Source of the DNA: Branchiibius cervicis
GTDB lineage: Bacteria > Actinomycetota > Actinomycetes > Actinomycetales > Dermatophilaceae
Direction: 5' to 3'
Length of the DNA: 64,000 bases
Assembly (NCBI RefSeq): GCF_042661605.1
Contig: NZ_JBHSWJ010000002.1
Location: 2,294,001 to 2,358,000 of the forward strand
The position numbers and the translations under genes were made by a program. Below the pieces are notes generated by a model. That model had not been told where the DNA came from. It searched no databases and saw nothing but the letters and a program-made list of their open reading frames with translations. Below, one piece after another: positions 43,436 to 52,640 of the stretch (positions are counted from its first letter, which is position 1; the number at the start of each line of letters is the position of its first letter).

Positions 43436-44548
43436 GTGACCGGAGCTACCGAGATCGCGACGCTGCGATCCCTCGACGCCATTCTGCAATCGGGCGGTTC
43501 ACTCGACGGGTTGCGGCTGCAGGACCTCGATCTGCGCGACCGGGAGGCCGTACTGCTCGCACAGACCCACGCCAACGGCACCGTCGTGCTGGGCGGAGCG
43601 ACGACACCGGCCTTGGATGGGCACCTGCGCCAGATCGGCGCGCTGGTCTTCCCCACCGATCCCGCACTGCCCGTGAATCCCTACCGCGGCACGCTGTACA
43701 CACCGGCCGAGCTCTACACCGGATTGGCCGAGGGCGGTTACTCGGCCACCCCCGATGCCCGCGCCTACCGCTGGTTGCGCGATCGGCGTACGGCGGGTGA
43801 CGCCTACGCGACGCTGGTCCGGGCCATGCACGACGATGCGATGAGCGACGCGCTCATCGAACTCCTCGATGACCGTCCGGTCGTCGGGGTGATGGGCGGT
43901 CACTCGGTGCGCGCCGACAGCGCCCAGTACGTCGACGCCGCCCGCCTCGGTTTTGACCTCGCCGAGGCGGGTTTGCTGGTGGCAACCGGTGGCGGGCCCG
44001 GTGCGATGGAAGCAGCGAATCTCGGTGCCGCCGTGAGGGATACGGACTCCCTGCAGCATGCGCTCGAGCGCCTGGCGAAGACCCCTGACTGGTCCGAGGG
44101 TATCGACGCATGGGCGCGGGAATCCGCCTCCGTGGCCGCGTCCGTGCGGATATCCCGGCAGGTGCGCAGTCTGGGCATCCCCACCTGGTTCTACGGGCAC
44201 GAGCCGCCGAACATGTTCGCCCAGCGGATCGCGAAGTTCTTCTCCAACGCACTGCGCGAAGATGCCCTTCTGACGCGTAGCTCCACCGCCATCGTCGTGT
44301 TGCCCGGTACCGCCGGCACCGTGCAGGAGATCTTCCAGGCGGTCACGCCGATGTACTACGTCGCCGACGAGCGCCCGCTGCCGTCGTTGATCCTGGTGGG
44401 CCGGCAGCAGTGGACGCAGGACGTGCCGGTCTGGCCGGCGATCGAGGCCATGGCCAAGGGACGGCCGATGAGTAACGCCACCCACCTGGTTGAGTCCGTC
44501 GAAGACGTGCTCCCGCTCGTTCAGCGGCAGCACGGGGGTCGATCGTGA
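43436..44548 (+). CDS. LOG-family Rossmann-fold nucleotide-binding protein
   Basis: A 370-residue protein whose C-terminal half is a LOG (lysine-decarboxylase-like) domain: GVMGGHSVRADS, ATGGGPGAMEAANLG and VVLPGTAGTVQEIF. The usual PGGxGTxxE is altered (PGTAGTVQE), keeping the Glu. LOG enzymes cleave nucleoside 5'-monophosphates to base and ribose phosphate. The ~170-residue N-terminal extension is typical of a longer actinobacterial subgroup of unknown substrate. GTG at 43436 follows CAGAAT and 6 nt. It overlaps the LD-carboxypeptidase gene (GTGA). Confidence 0.87.
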   Translation: MTGATEIATLRSLDAILQSGGSLDGLRLQDLDLRDREAVLLAQTHANGTVVLGGATTPALDGHLRQIGALVFPTDPALPVNPYRGTLYTPAELYTGLAEGGYSATPDARAYRWLRDRRTAGDAYATLVRAMHDDAMSDALIELLDDRPVVGVMGGHSVRADSAQYVDAARLGFDLAEAGLLVATGGGPGAMEAANLGAAVRDTDSLQHALERLAKTPDWSEGIDAWARESASVAASVRISRQVRSLGIPTWFYGHEPPNMFAQRIAKFFSNALREDALLTRSSTAIVVLPGTAGTVQEIFQAVTPMYYVADERPLPSLILVGRQQWTQDVPVWPAIEAMAKGRPMSNATHLVESVEDVLPLVQRQHGGRS

Positions 44549-45453
44549 TCAGCGCACTGCGGCGACCCGCGCCTCTACGAGCGGGGGCACGCATAGGTGT
44601 CCTCGGCGTGAGCAGCCCCAGCACGCTGCGCCGGCTCGACGCGGGTCTGGACACGTTGCGGTTCAGCGGATTCGAGCCGGTGCTTTACGACACCGCGACC
44701 GTGCGCGGAACCGTCTTCGACTGGTTGGCCGGTACCGACCGGCAACGCGCCGACGATCTTCGAAAGGCCCTGTTGGATAGGGATATCGACGCCATCTTCC
44801 TCGTCAGCGGCGGGTATGGCTCCCAGCGCACCCTTGAAGCCTTCGACTGGTCCGGGCTCGAGGAGATCGAGCCCAAGTTCATCGTCGGCTACTCCGACGT
44901 GACGGGTCTCCTCGAAGCGGTCGCCGCACGCCTGGGCTGGTGCGGCGTCATGGGGCCGATGGTCAGCGAGCACGAGTTCGCCGAGTCCTACTCCTTCAGT
45001 TCGCTGATCCGCCTGATGAAGACCGAGAACCTGCCGCTCACGATGTCGTTTCCCGCTGCGAACACGGTCACAGCGGGGCGCACCGAAGGCGTCACGTGCG
45101 GCGGCAACCTGTCATTGCTCGCCGGGTCGGTCGGCACCGACACGGCATGGATACCCGGCGATGGGATCTGGTTGCTCGAGGACGAAACCGAGTCTCCCGA
45201 ACGCATCGACACGATGCTGACTCATCTTCGCCGGGCGGGCTACTTCGAGAACGCCGCCGGCGTCATCTGCGGCACCTGGCACGACAGCGGCGATGCGAAA
45301 GTGCTTTCGCAGGTGGTGCCAGACCGCCTGGGAACGCTGGGGATCCCGACGATCGAGGGCGCCAACATCGGCCACGGTGGACACGTGCAGAGTTACCCCA
45401 TCGGTGTTGCGGCCACCCTCGACGCCGGTGCCCGCACGCTCACCCTCGACTGA
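44545..45453 (+). CDS. S66-family LD-carboxypeptidase (muramoyltetrapeptide carboxypeptidase)
   Basis: A 302-residue serine peptidase. The nucleophile is in VGYSDVTGLL, the acid in LLEDETESPERID and the catalytic His in GHGGHVQSYPIG. It removes the terminal D-Ala from murein tetrapeptides during cytoplasmic recycling; some relatives (MccF) inactivate peptide-nucleotide antibiotics, so that alternative remains. GTG start overlaps the LOG gene stop. The last 14 bp overlap the convergent fdhD end. Confidence 0.9.
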   Translation: MISALRRPAPLRAGARIGVLGVSSPSTLRRLDAGLDTLRFSGFEPVLYDTATVRGTVFDWLAGTDRQRADDLRKALLDRDIDAIFLVSGGYGSQRTLEAFDWSGLEEIEPKFIVGYSDVTGLLEAVAARLGWCGVMGPMVSEHEFAESYSFSSLIRLMKTENLPLTMSFPAANTVTAGRTEGVTCGGNLSLLAGSVGTDTAWIPGDGIWLLEDETESPERIDTMLTHLRRAGYFENAAGVICGTWHDSGDAKVLSQVVPDRLGTLGIPTIEGANIGHGGHVQSYPIGVAATLDAGARTLTLD

Positions 45454-46296
45454 CCTCGCCCACGAGGCGCTGTTCGCCCGAATACGCAACCATGGAGCGG
45501 TCGCGCAGAAACCCCACCAGCGTGATGCCCGCCTCTTGGGCGAGTTCCGCAGCGAGTGAGGAGGAGCGGAAACCGCAGCGACACAGGGGATCCCGGCCAT
45601 CGAAGCTTTCTGGATGAGTTCGAAGCCGGCACGACCGGACAGCATCAGTATGGTGCCGGCGAGCGGCAACTTGTCGTGCTCGAGCGCCCAGCCGACGACT
45701 TTGTCGACCGCGTTGTGCCGCCCCACGTCCTCCCGGGCGACCAGCAACTCACCGGTGCGACCGTCGAACAGCGCAGCGCCGTGCAGACCGCCGGTGCGTT
45801 CGAAGACCCGCTGTGCCGTCCGCAGGCGATGCGGCAGTTCGACCAGCTGCGCCGGGCTGACCTCGAGCGGGTCGCCGGCCACGTCGAAGGCTGAAATGGT
45901 CCGCACCGCATCGATACTCGCCTTGCCGCACACCCCGCAGGAGGAGGTGGTGTAGGTGTGCCGGTCGGCGCTGGCCAGCGGTGCCGGCACGTGCGGCGCC
46001 AAGCGCAGATCCAGCACGTTGTAGGTGTTCTCCCCGTCGACCTCCCCGGCGCAGTACCGCGCACTGAGCAGGTCCTCCCGGCCGCGAATCACCCCCTCAC
46101 CCACGAGGAAGCCCTGGGCGAGCTCGACGTCGTGGCCCGGCGTACGCATGGTGACCACGAACGAGCGCCCGCCAAGCCGGATCTCCAACGGCTCCTCGGC
46201 AGCGAGGTGGTCCTCGCGGACCGCGCGCCGCGTCACGCTACCGCCGTCGCCGACCTGGATGCGGGTGACGCGGCGACGGGCGGCCTGCGTCCTCAC
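45440..46296 (-). CDS. fdhD: FdhD sulfurtransferase for formate dehydrogenase, frameshifted as read
   Basis: Transfers sulfur from a cysteine desulfurase to the molybdenum cofactor of formate dehydrogenase. The catalytic Cys loop is TSSCGVCGKAS, with AREDVGRHNAVDKVVGW and LSGRAGFELIQKASMAG following. After AVSAP one base is missing (about 45560-45566). The other frame gives SSLAAELAQEAGITLVGF and a stop at 45440, for 285 residues. As read it runs on antisense to the neighbouring gene. It overlaps DUF6457 by GTGA. No formate dehydrogenase gene is in the window. Confidence 0.92.
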
Positions 46297-46550
46297 CGGC
46301 CCAAACCGTCGGGCCGGGCCTGGGCCAGGTCTTTGGTCACCCCGACCGCTCGCTCGATGGCCGCGCGATCGCCGCCCTGCAGACCCGCCGCCAGGCCGAC
46401 CAGGAACGCCGACATCGGCGCCGCGGGACGCACGACCGCGTGCGCCACGACACCGGTCATCCCGAGAATCTCATCGACGTCGACCGTCGCGGGGTCCAGC
46501 CCCAGCGCGGCCGCCAGCTCATCGGACCATTCCTGCACTTCCTGGGTCAC
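46293..46550 (-). CDS. DUF6457 protein of the molybdenum cofactor operon (85 aa)
   Basis: An 85-residue helical protein (VQEWSDELAAALGLD, EILGMTGVVAHAVVRPAAP, AFLVGLAAGLQGGD). The same small protein is found between mobA and fdhD in other actinobacteria, which supports a link to molybdopterin guanine dinucleotide enzymes, but no activity is known. Both ends overlap its neighbours by GTGA, so the three genes form one translational unit. Confidence 0.82.
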   Translation of the reverse strand: MTQEVQEWSDELAAALGLDPATVDVDEILGMTGVVAHAVVRPAAPMSAFLVGLAAGLQGGDRAAIERAVGVTKDLAQARPDGLGR

Positions 46551-47123
46551 GCGTGTTCCTCTCCCGCCCGGATCCGGGCCGCCGCCAACTGTTCAGGGGT
46601 ATCGCAATCATCCCCCATCCGGCCGGATCCGGTACGGCGCGCGGGATACCCAGCGCACGCATCGGACGGTCCGCGGGATCGGCGAGTGCCCATACGGCGG
46701 CCCGGAGTCGCCGCGTCCACCAGGCGGCGGCCAGGAAGTTGATCCGGCCCGCGCGGTCTGCCAGCGCCACGGCGTCGTCGTCGGGCTGCAGCGCAGTCTG
46801 CAGGGGCTCGATCGCAGCGGCGACGAACGGCAGGTCGGCCGCCAGCAGCAGCGTCACCGGCTCCCGCACCAGCCGAACACCGGCCGCGACGGCCGCCACC
46901 GGTCCCCGCCCGGCGGCTGCTCGAGGGCCCAGCGCACGCCGCGGATCGCCGTACGCTGCGGCCCGACCACGATGATGCGCCGGGCGCCGGCGACCGAGTC
47001 GACCACCGCCTCCAGCATCGACCGTCCGCCGACCGCCTGGTCGGGTTTGTCCGGCCCGCCCAACCGGGAACCGGCTCCCCCGGCCAGCACGATCGCGTCG
47101 TACGTCGATCGGTGGCCGTCCAT
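46547..47123 (-). CDS. mobA: Molybdenum cofactor guanylyltransferase, two frameshifts as read
   Basis: Adds GMP to molybdopterin. The nucleotide-binding N-terminus is DAIVLAGGAGSRLGGPDKP. The middle (TLLLAADLPFVAAAIEPL) is in a second frame and the C-terminus (DDCDTPEQLAAARIRAG) in a third. Missing bases in the C4 tract at 46904-46907 and the C5 tract at 46612-46616 account for both breaks; the rebuilt protein has 192 residues, normal for MobA. ATG 47123 is used; a GTG lies three codons upstream. It heads the mobA-DUF6457-fdhD unit. Confidence 0.88.
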
Positions 47124-47195
47124 GCCGTCCACCGTTTCACACCGGGAGGCAACGGTCCCCCTAGGTGCACAGGGCGACCGCCCCGACAGCCGGGC

Positions 47196-48242
47196 TCAGA
47201 CGGCGAGAAGTTCGGGCTCCGCACCGATGACGGTCGCCTGCTGGCGAGCGCGGACGTGCCGAAGGTGAGCGATGGTCGTCAGGGCCATCCCGAAGACGAT
47301 CCAGCCCAGCAGGACCAGCAACGATCCGCCAGCCAGTGCGCCGTCGAAGAAGCCGACTCCCCGCATGGCGTTGCCGGTGGCGCCGATGGGTAGCCACTGT
47401 CCGACGGTTCCCCACGGATGGGGCAGCCACTGCGAGCCGGTCGCTATCCCGGACAGCGGATTCGAAACGAACAACATCACCATGGCTCCGAGCAACAGTC
47501 CGGCGTAGCCGAACAACGACTCCAGCCCCAGCACGGTCAGCGAGATCGCTGCGATCCCGAGAATCATCGTCAGCGCCGCTTCCCAGTAGTTGCCTTCCAA
47601 CGTCCCGATCCAGAACTGCAGGATGGCCGTCACCGCCAGGCCGGCTATCACCGAGAACCCGATGGAGGCGACCACCCGCAACCACCAGCGTCGCTTGAGA
47701 AGGGTGGAAAGAGTTACCGCAGAGGCCATTCCACCGAAGACCAGCGGAAGACCGAGGGCAGTCAGCCCGGACCCGGCCGGGTCGCCCCCGGGATAGGGCA
47801 CCACATCGGCGTACGTCACCTTCTGGCCCTTGTCGGTCATGGCGGTGCCGATGGAGTGCAGAAGCGTGACGTACGGCGCTCCGGCCGCCGAGGCGGTCTG
47901 CACCGTGACGCCGGACCGGGTCACGGCGAGGCCGCCGACGACCGAACGGTCCTTGATCGCCGCTGCGATGTCATCGGCGTCGGCCTTGCTCACGATGTCG
48001 AACGCGCCCGGATGGGTCGCCTCGAGGGTGTCGGCCACGTCGCGCTGCGCGCCCTGCGGGCCGCTGATCGCGATAGGCAGGTGATCCGGTCCGGAGTGCG
48101 CCGCAGGGAGCACCAACGCGAGCAGCATCAGCGCCACCGCCGCAGTCAGACCGAGAACCAGACCCAGGATGCGGCCCCGTGGCGGACCTGACGCAGGTGT
48201 CTGCTGCGCAGCTCCGGCCGCGTGTGTTTCGTGCTTGCCCAT
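47196..48242 (-). CDS. ABC-2/YhgE-Pip-like membrane permease
   Basis: A 348-residue protein. One N-terminal helix (about 25-46) is followed by a ~110-residue extracytoplasmic domain, then five helices (about 165-330) and a short cytoplasmic tail. The layout resembles YhgE/Pip and ABC-2 type export permeases, but no ATPase gene is adjacent. It is divergent from a TetR regulator, the usual arrangement of a drug- or lipid-responsive efflux component. Substrate unknown. Confidence 0.78.
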   Translation of the reverse strand: MGKHETHAAGAAQQTPASGPPRGRILGLVLGLTAAVALMLLALVLPAAHSGPDHLPIAISGPQGAQRDVADTLEATHPGAFDIVSKADADDIAAAIKDRSVVGGLAVTRSGVTVQTASAAGAPYVTLLHSIGTAMTDKGQKVTYADVVPYPGGDPAGSGLTALGLPLVFGGMASAVTLSTLLKRRWWLRVVASIGFSVIAGLAVTAILQFWIGTLEGNYWEAALTMILGIAAISLTVLGLESLFGYAGLLLGAMVMLFVSNPLSGIATGSQWLPHPWGTVGQWLPIGATGNAMRGVGFFDGALAGGSLLVLLGWIVFGMALTTIAHLRHVRARQQATVIGAEPELLAV

Positions 48243-48256
48243 CGTCGCTCCTCGTG

Positions 48257-48289
48257 TAAGTGGAGTATTTTTTTCCGATTTAAGTGGAG
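48257..48289. promoter_or_regulatory. Two 9-bp direct repeats in the TetR/permease divergent region
   Basis: TAAGTGGAG occurs at 48257-48265 and again at 48281-48289, 24 bp apart (about two helical turns plus). The region is locally AT-rich, and GGAGCATATTCCTCC is partly palindromic. A likely TetR binding region; TATAGA at 48302-48307 may be the TetR -10. Confidence 0.45.
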
Positions 48290-48340
48290 CATATTCCTCC
48301 GTATAGACTGTGTAAAGCCACCGCCACGAAAGGAGCCGTC

Positions 48341-48912
48341 ATGCGCGCCGACGCCGCCGCCAATGCTCACGCCATCACCGCTGCCGCCAAGGTCCTGCTG
48401 GCCACGCACGGCGCCGACATCCCCCTGAGCGCGGTGGCCGAGCAGGCGGGCGTCGGAATCGCCACGCTCTACCGGCACTTCGGCACCCGAGAGGAACTCT
48501 TCCTGGCCGTCGCACGCAGCCTGCGCGACCAGGCGCTCGCCACTATCGAGCGCCACCGGGCCCGGTGGGACGAGGACCCGGAGAAGGCATGGACCACCCT
48601 GGTCCACGACCTGGCCAGCATCCGACCCGGAGCGCTCATCCCGGGACTGCTCGACATCGCCGCTGACGAGGCCCTGCGCGATGACCTCACCCGGATCCGC
48701 GGCGATATCCTGAACGCCTTCGACGACGTGCTGGAGAAGGCGAAAGCGGCAGGTCTGGTGCAGGAGGATCTGAGCCCAGCGCGTTTCCAACTCGGACTGG
48801 CCACGCTGACCCGGCCGCTACCCGACCCCCTCTGCCGGACCTGCCGATGGACGGGCTCGGCGACTGGCTGACCGACGTCTACCTACAAGGACTGCGGCCC
48901 GCTCGGCAGTAG
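48341..48912 (+). CDS. TetR/AcrR-family regulator, frameshifted as read
   Basis: The N-terminal HTH is clear (IPLSAVAEQAGVGIATLYRHFGTREELF), followed by a helical ligand domain. After TRPLPD one base is missing in the C5 tract at 48826-48830. The other frame ends GLGDWLTDVYLQGLRPARQ with TAG at 48910-48912, giving 190 residues. As read it stops at 48871. AAAGGAG lies 5 nt before the ATG at 48341. It probably represses the divergent permease gene. Confidence 0.9.
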
Positions 48913-48915
48913 GTT
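48910..48915 (+). promoter_or_regulatory. Predicted -10 (TAGGTT) of ybjQ, leaderless
   Basis: TAGGTT overlaps the TetR stop codon; 6 nt later comes the ATG at 48922. This independently supports that ATG as the start of the YbjQ gene, upstream of the break in its frame. Confidence 0.45.
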
Positions 48916-48921
48916 GGGTCC

Positions 48922-49286
48922 ATGACCAATCCCCCGGGCCGCAGGCGCCCCCGCTCTACTTGTCCACCACCTTCGACGTCCCCGGCTACCGAATCGCCCG
49001 TCCACTGGGTCTGGTGTGGGGCACGCTGGTGCGCTCTGTCGGGTTCGCCAAAGGCCTGACCGGCGGCTTCAAGTCACTTCGCGCCGGGGAGGTCACCGAA
49101 TACACCGACGTCGTCAACACCGCCCGCGGGCACGCCGTCGAGCGGCTCACCGAACACGCCCGGTCGATGGGCGCGAACGCGGTCGTCGGCGTACGTTTCG
49201 AATCCAGCGAGGTGGCCGACGGGCTGGCCGAGATCCTCGCCTACGGCACCGCGGTCATCCTCGAGCCCGAGCAATCGGGCCAGTGA
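48922..49286 (+). CDS. YbjQ/UPF0145-family protein, frameshifted as read
   Basis: A YbjQ-family (heavy-metal-binding-like) protein that forms ring oligomers in known structures; function unknown. The core VVNTARGHAVERLTEHARSMGANAVVGVRFE is typical. The downstream frame alone would start at a TTG at 48960 inside conserved sequence. With one base restored in the C5 tract at 48931-48935, ATG 48922 reads MTNPPGPQAPPLYLSTTFDV and gives a normal 121-residue protein. Confidence 0.82.
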
Positions 49287-49332
49287 CCGGTCCGACACCC
49301 TTTGTGCGGGCTGTCCTGAGCGGGGGTCTCAC

Positions 49333-49338
49333 TACCCT
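49333..49338 (+). promoter_or_regulatory. Predicted -10 (TACCCT), leaderless transcript
   Basis: TACCCT, 6 nt, GTG at 49345 of the Rieske gene. The hexamer equals that of the DoxX gene at 5866. Confidence 0.45.
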
Positions 49339-49344
49339 GGTCGG

Positions 49345-50349
49345 GTGAGCTTGCTGCGCATCGACCGAACGGTCCGAGCTGAGGTACGACGCCGCTCGCC
49401 GGTCCGCTATCTGCCCCAGCGACCGGCGGAGGAGATCCGCGAGACCTGGCGCGATGCCCGCCCGGCCCGTATCGAAGCGGCCCTGCAGGAGGCGCTGAGC
49501 CGTCCGACACACGGCTGGGTGGTCCTGGCAGCATCCAGCGAGGTGCCCGCCGGGCGGTCGATCGTCCGGAACGCCGGCGGCCGCGAGATCGTGCTGTGGC
49601 GCGACGCGAGCGGATCGGTCCTGGCCGGCCCCGGTGCCTGCCCCCACCTGGGCGCGCTGCTGACCGGCTGCGAGGTCGCCGGCGACAACATCCTGTGCCG
49701 GTGGCACGGCATGGCGCTCGGACCGGCGACCGAGCCGCCGTGGGCGACATACGCCGCGTTCGACGACGGCGTCCTGGTCTGGGCCCGCGTCGGGCCCGTC
49801 GAGGAAGGCGCCTCCCCCACCGACCGCCCGGTGATGGCCCGTCGGCCCGATCCGCGTACGTCGATCGCGTCCGTGGTCTCACTCTCCGCGATCTGCGAAC
49901 CGCGGGACATTGTGGCCAACCGGCTGGATCCGTGGCACGGGGCCTGGTTCCACCCGTATGCGTTCAGCGACCTGCGTGTCGACGACGCTGCCTCCAGCAG
50001 CGATCGCCTGGTGCTCGACGTGGCCTTCCGGCTCGGCCGCCGGTTCGCGGTGCCGGTGCGGGCCGATTTCACCTGTCCCGACGCGGCCACGGTCGTCATG
50101 ACCATCACCGAGGGTGAGGGCGAGGGCAGTGTCGTCGAGAGCCACGCCACCTTGGTCACGCCACCCGGACAACACCCGGCGACGACCGTGATGACGGAGG
50201 CGGTCATCGCCAGTTCCGGACGCGCCGGTTTCCGCGCAGCCAGAGCACTGGCGCCGCTGGTCCGGCACGGAATGCGAGCTTCGCAACGTCAGCTCTGGGT
50301 CGACGACCTGGAGTACGCCGCGCGCCGATATGCGCTGCGGCACAACTGA
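49345..50349 (+). CDS. Rieske [2Fe-2S] protein with DUF5914 C-terminal domain
   Basis: A 334-residue protein. The Rieske ligands are CPHLGALLTGC and CRWHG (C-x-H and C-x2-H) at about residues 93-123. The C-terminal DUF5914 domain resembles the catalytic half of ring hydroxylases, with a candidate mononuclear-iron region around DPWHGAWFHPY. It faces the carotenoid operon tail to tail with a 6-bp gap. The same kind of gene is found with crtU clusters in other actinobacteria, so a carotenoid-modifying oxygenase is plausible but unproven. Confidence 0.85.
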   Translation: MSLLRIDRTVRAEVRRRSPVRYLPQRPAEEIRETWRDARPARIEAALQEALSRPTHGWVVLAASSEVPAGRSIVRNAGGREIVLWRDASGSVLAGPGACPHLGALLTGCEVAGDNILCRWHGMALGPATEPPWATYAAFDDGVLVWARVGPVEEGASPTDRPVMARRPDPRTSIASVVSLSAICEPRDIVANRLDPWHGAWFHPYAFSDLRVDDAASSSDRLVLDVAFRLGRRFAVPVRADFTCPDAATVVMTITEGEGEGSVVESHATLVTPPGQHPATTVMTEAVIASSGRAGFRAARALAPLVRHGMRASQRQLWVDDLEYAARRYALRHN

Positions 50350-50355
50350 TCCGGG

Positions 50356-51915
50356 CTAGACCGACCGTCCCGCCAGTACGCGACGCGCACGACCTGGCCA
50401 GGGTCCCAGGCGGCCTTGGGTGGGCACCGACCACACGCCGTACCCCTGGATCCCCCAGCCGGTCAGCAACTCGTCGGCGGCCTGCCACCCGGTGGTCGCC
50501 GCGCGTTCCATGAGCGCCACCGGCAGATCACAGCGGATGCCGTCACCGGCCAGCACCACCCGCGGCTCCCCGGTGCGCACTCCCGGCCTCGAGCGGTGGG
50601 GCTCCAATCCGACCAGCACACAGTCACTTTCGACCAGCCACCGGTCGTCAACGATTCGCGCGTCTCGCGTCTCCGGGTAGATCTCGTGCAGAGCGTCCAG
50701 CAACTCCCGCTGCACCGCATCAGCTGCGAAACCGTCCGGCAGGGCGTACGCGTGAAGTTCTACGACCGACCCGCCGCTCTTCCGCGACCATTGGGCGGCG
50801 TGCTCTTCGAACTTCTCCAGGACCGAAACGTTGTCCAGCGGTCCGAACCCGCTGGTACCGAGGAACGGCGCACGATCTGGCCGCACCGGGCGGTCCAGCC
50901 AGAGCCGCCACACCGCGAAGGGAGGGGCGCTACGAACCCGGTCGGCGCCATCGGTCCAACGCCCGCCCGACGCGGCCGCCAACTGCCGCAACCCCGGCGG
51001 GTCGAGCGCGACGACCGCTGCATCGGCGCGCCATTCACCGGACTCTGATTGCGCCCGTATCGAATTCCCGGATGCGTCGATCCCGGTCACCGCACAACCG
51101 GTCTCGATGCGTACCCCGAGCTGGCACAGCCGGCGGCCCAGCGGTGCCCAGAGCGTGCGGTCATAGTCGTCGGCGGGCACGTCGAAGAGCAGACCCTCGG
51201 CCGATCCCAGGAAGTACAGGTGGAACATGGCCAGCAACTCGCCCCCGGAGAACTCAGCCGGGTCGGCGAAGAAGCTACGCGCGAACACCTCGAGAGCCAG
51301 ATGCCTCGCGGCGTCGGGGAAGTGCAGCCGATCCAGTACCTGCTGCCCACTGACTCCGTCGAGCGCATCGAAGGTGTCCGGGAAGTGCACATCCAGCAGA
51401 CCCAGCGCCGAACCCAGATCGACGCCGGCCAGACCGCGCAGATCGAAGCTGGGACTACGGGCGACGAATGCGGCCAGATTCCACGGCGGCGTCCGCGGGA
51501 TGCCGGCGAACGAGTCCGCCCCGCCGTCGCGGCGCACCAGCGGGTAGTCCGGCAGCGGTCGCAGCATCGACAGTGTGGGATCGACCCGTCGGAGCATCGA
51601 ACGCAGGTTGTAGTACTGCCGGAAGAACGCATGGAATCCCCGGCTCATCGAGGCGCTGCCGCCGTCGGCGAGGGTGACCGGCCAGGAGCGCACCCGGCCG
51701 CCGAGGGTGTCGGCACGCTCCAGCAGGGTCACCCCGACGCCGCGCTCGGCCAGGGCGAGCGCCGCAGTCAGGCCGGCGATACCGCCGCCCACGACGATCA
51801 CCTGACGTGAGGCCGGGTCAGGGCGCACGCCACTCGCTGGCGTCGGCGGTGGGTGGAACTGCGCACGCGGGTCGCGCCCGGGTCGGAAGCGCGCCGGCTG
51901 GCCCGGGTGTCTCAT
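50356..51915 (-). CDS. crtU: CrtU-like carotene desaturase/methyltransferase (isorenieratene synthase)
   Basis: A 519-residue FAD enzyme with the dinucleotide motif VIVVGGGIAGLTAALALAERG after a ~35-residue polar N-terminus. SRGFHAFFRQYYNLRSMLRR and LLAMFHLYFLGSAEGLLFDV are highly characteristic of actinobacterial CrtU. CrtU turns beta-ionone rings of beta-carotene into aromatic phi rings by desaturation and methyl shift, giving isorenieratene. Its ATG overlaps the crtT stop (ATGA), and it is the last gene of the operon. Confidence 0.9.
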   Translation of the reverse strand: MRHPGQPARFRPGRDPRAQFHPPPTPASGVRPDPASRQVIVVGGGIAGLTAALALAERGVGVTLLERADTLGGRVRSWPVTLADGGSASMSRGFHAFFRQYYNLRSMLRRVDPTLSMLRPLPDYPLVRRDGGADSFAGIPRTPPWNLAAFVARSPSFDLRGLAGVDLGSALGLLDVHFPDTFDALDGVSGQQVLDRLHFPDAARHLALEVFARSFFADPAEFSGGELLAMFHLYFLGSAEGLLFDVPADDYDRTLWAPLGRRLCQLGVRIETGCAVTGIDASGNSIRAQSESGEWRADAAVVALDPPGLRQLAAASGGRWTDGADRVRSAPPFAVWRLWLDRPVRPDRAPFLGTSGFGPLDNVSVLEKFEEHAAQWSRKSGGSVVELHAYALPDGFAADAVQRELLDALHEIYPETRDARIVDDRWLVESDCVLVGLEPHRSRPGVRTGEPRVVLAGDGIRCDLPVALMERAATTGWQAADELLTGWGIQGYGVWSVPTQGRLGPWPGRARRVLAGRSV

Positions 51916-52640
51916 GCGGGCGCGTGACCGACCGCGGTGTGCACGACGTGGTTCTGCCATCCCGGGTAGGAGCGGTGCCGTACCTCTGTGAGCCCGGCCT
52001 GCTGCATCCGGGCGCACACCCCGCCGATGGAGTCGAAGTCGCGGACGCTGGCGTAGAGGTAGCGGTGCAGCGGGACGTCCGAGCGTTTGATCGCGGCGAG
52101 CGGGATGATCACACCGTGGCACACGGCGGCCCATACCGCGCGTGCCCGCAGGCTCCCGGCGACTGAATAGTCATGCAGGACAAGCACACCGCCGGGAACG
52201 AGCACCCGGCTGATCTGCGCCAGCAACTCGTCGCGCTCAGCGACGTTGCGCAGCAGGTAGGCGGCCAGCACCCCCGACACCGACTGGTCGGGAAGCTCAC
52301 GCAGGTAGGCCGCGGCGTCCGCGACCCGCCAGTCGACCTCCGCCGGCCATTGCTTCTCCCGGGCCTGCGCCACCATGCCCGCCGATGCGTCGACACCGGT
52401 GAGCCGCAGGGGACGCCCCTGCGGCCACGCAGCCAGTAGTGCCGCCGTGGAAGCACCGGACCCGCAGCCCAGATCGAGGATCCGGGCCTCCTGCTGCCCT
52501 GCCGGAACCTCGTCGACGAGCGTCTGGGCGGCGGTCCGCAGTTGAGCGTGGTACCCCGGCGACAGCGCGACCATCGCGTCGTAGGAGGGTGCCGCGCGGT
52601 CGAAGGCCTCCGCGAGAACCCATGCACCGTCCTGGGTCAT
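51912..52640 (-). CDS. crtT: SAM-dependent methyltransferase of the carotenoid operon (CrtT-like)
   Basis: A 242-residue class I methyltransferase. SAM motif I is ILDLGCGSGAS, motif II LTGVDASAGMV and the later LLRNVAERDELLAQ/VPGGVLVLHDYS resembles the UbiE/CoQ group. In Streptomyces griseus crtT lies between crtY and crtU, as here, and its biochemical role is unclear. Overlaps of 4 bp join it to crtYd and crtU. Confidence 0.83.
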   Translation of the reverse strand: MTQDGAWVLAEAFDRAAPSYDAMVALSPGYHAQLRTAAQTLVDEVPAGQQEARILDLGCGSGASTAALLAAWPQGRPLRLTGVDASAGMVAQAREKQWPAEVDWRVADAAAYLRELPDQSVSGVLAAYLLRNVAERDELLAQISRVLVPGGVLVLHDYSVAGSLRARAVWAAVCHGVIIPLAAIKRSDVPLHRYLYASVRDFDSIGGVCARMQQAGLTEVRHRSYPGWQNHVVHTAVGHAPA

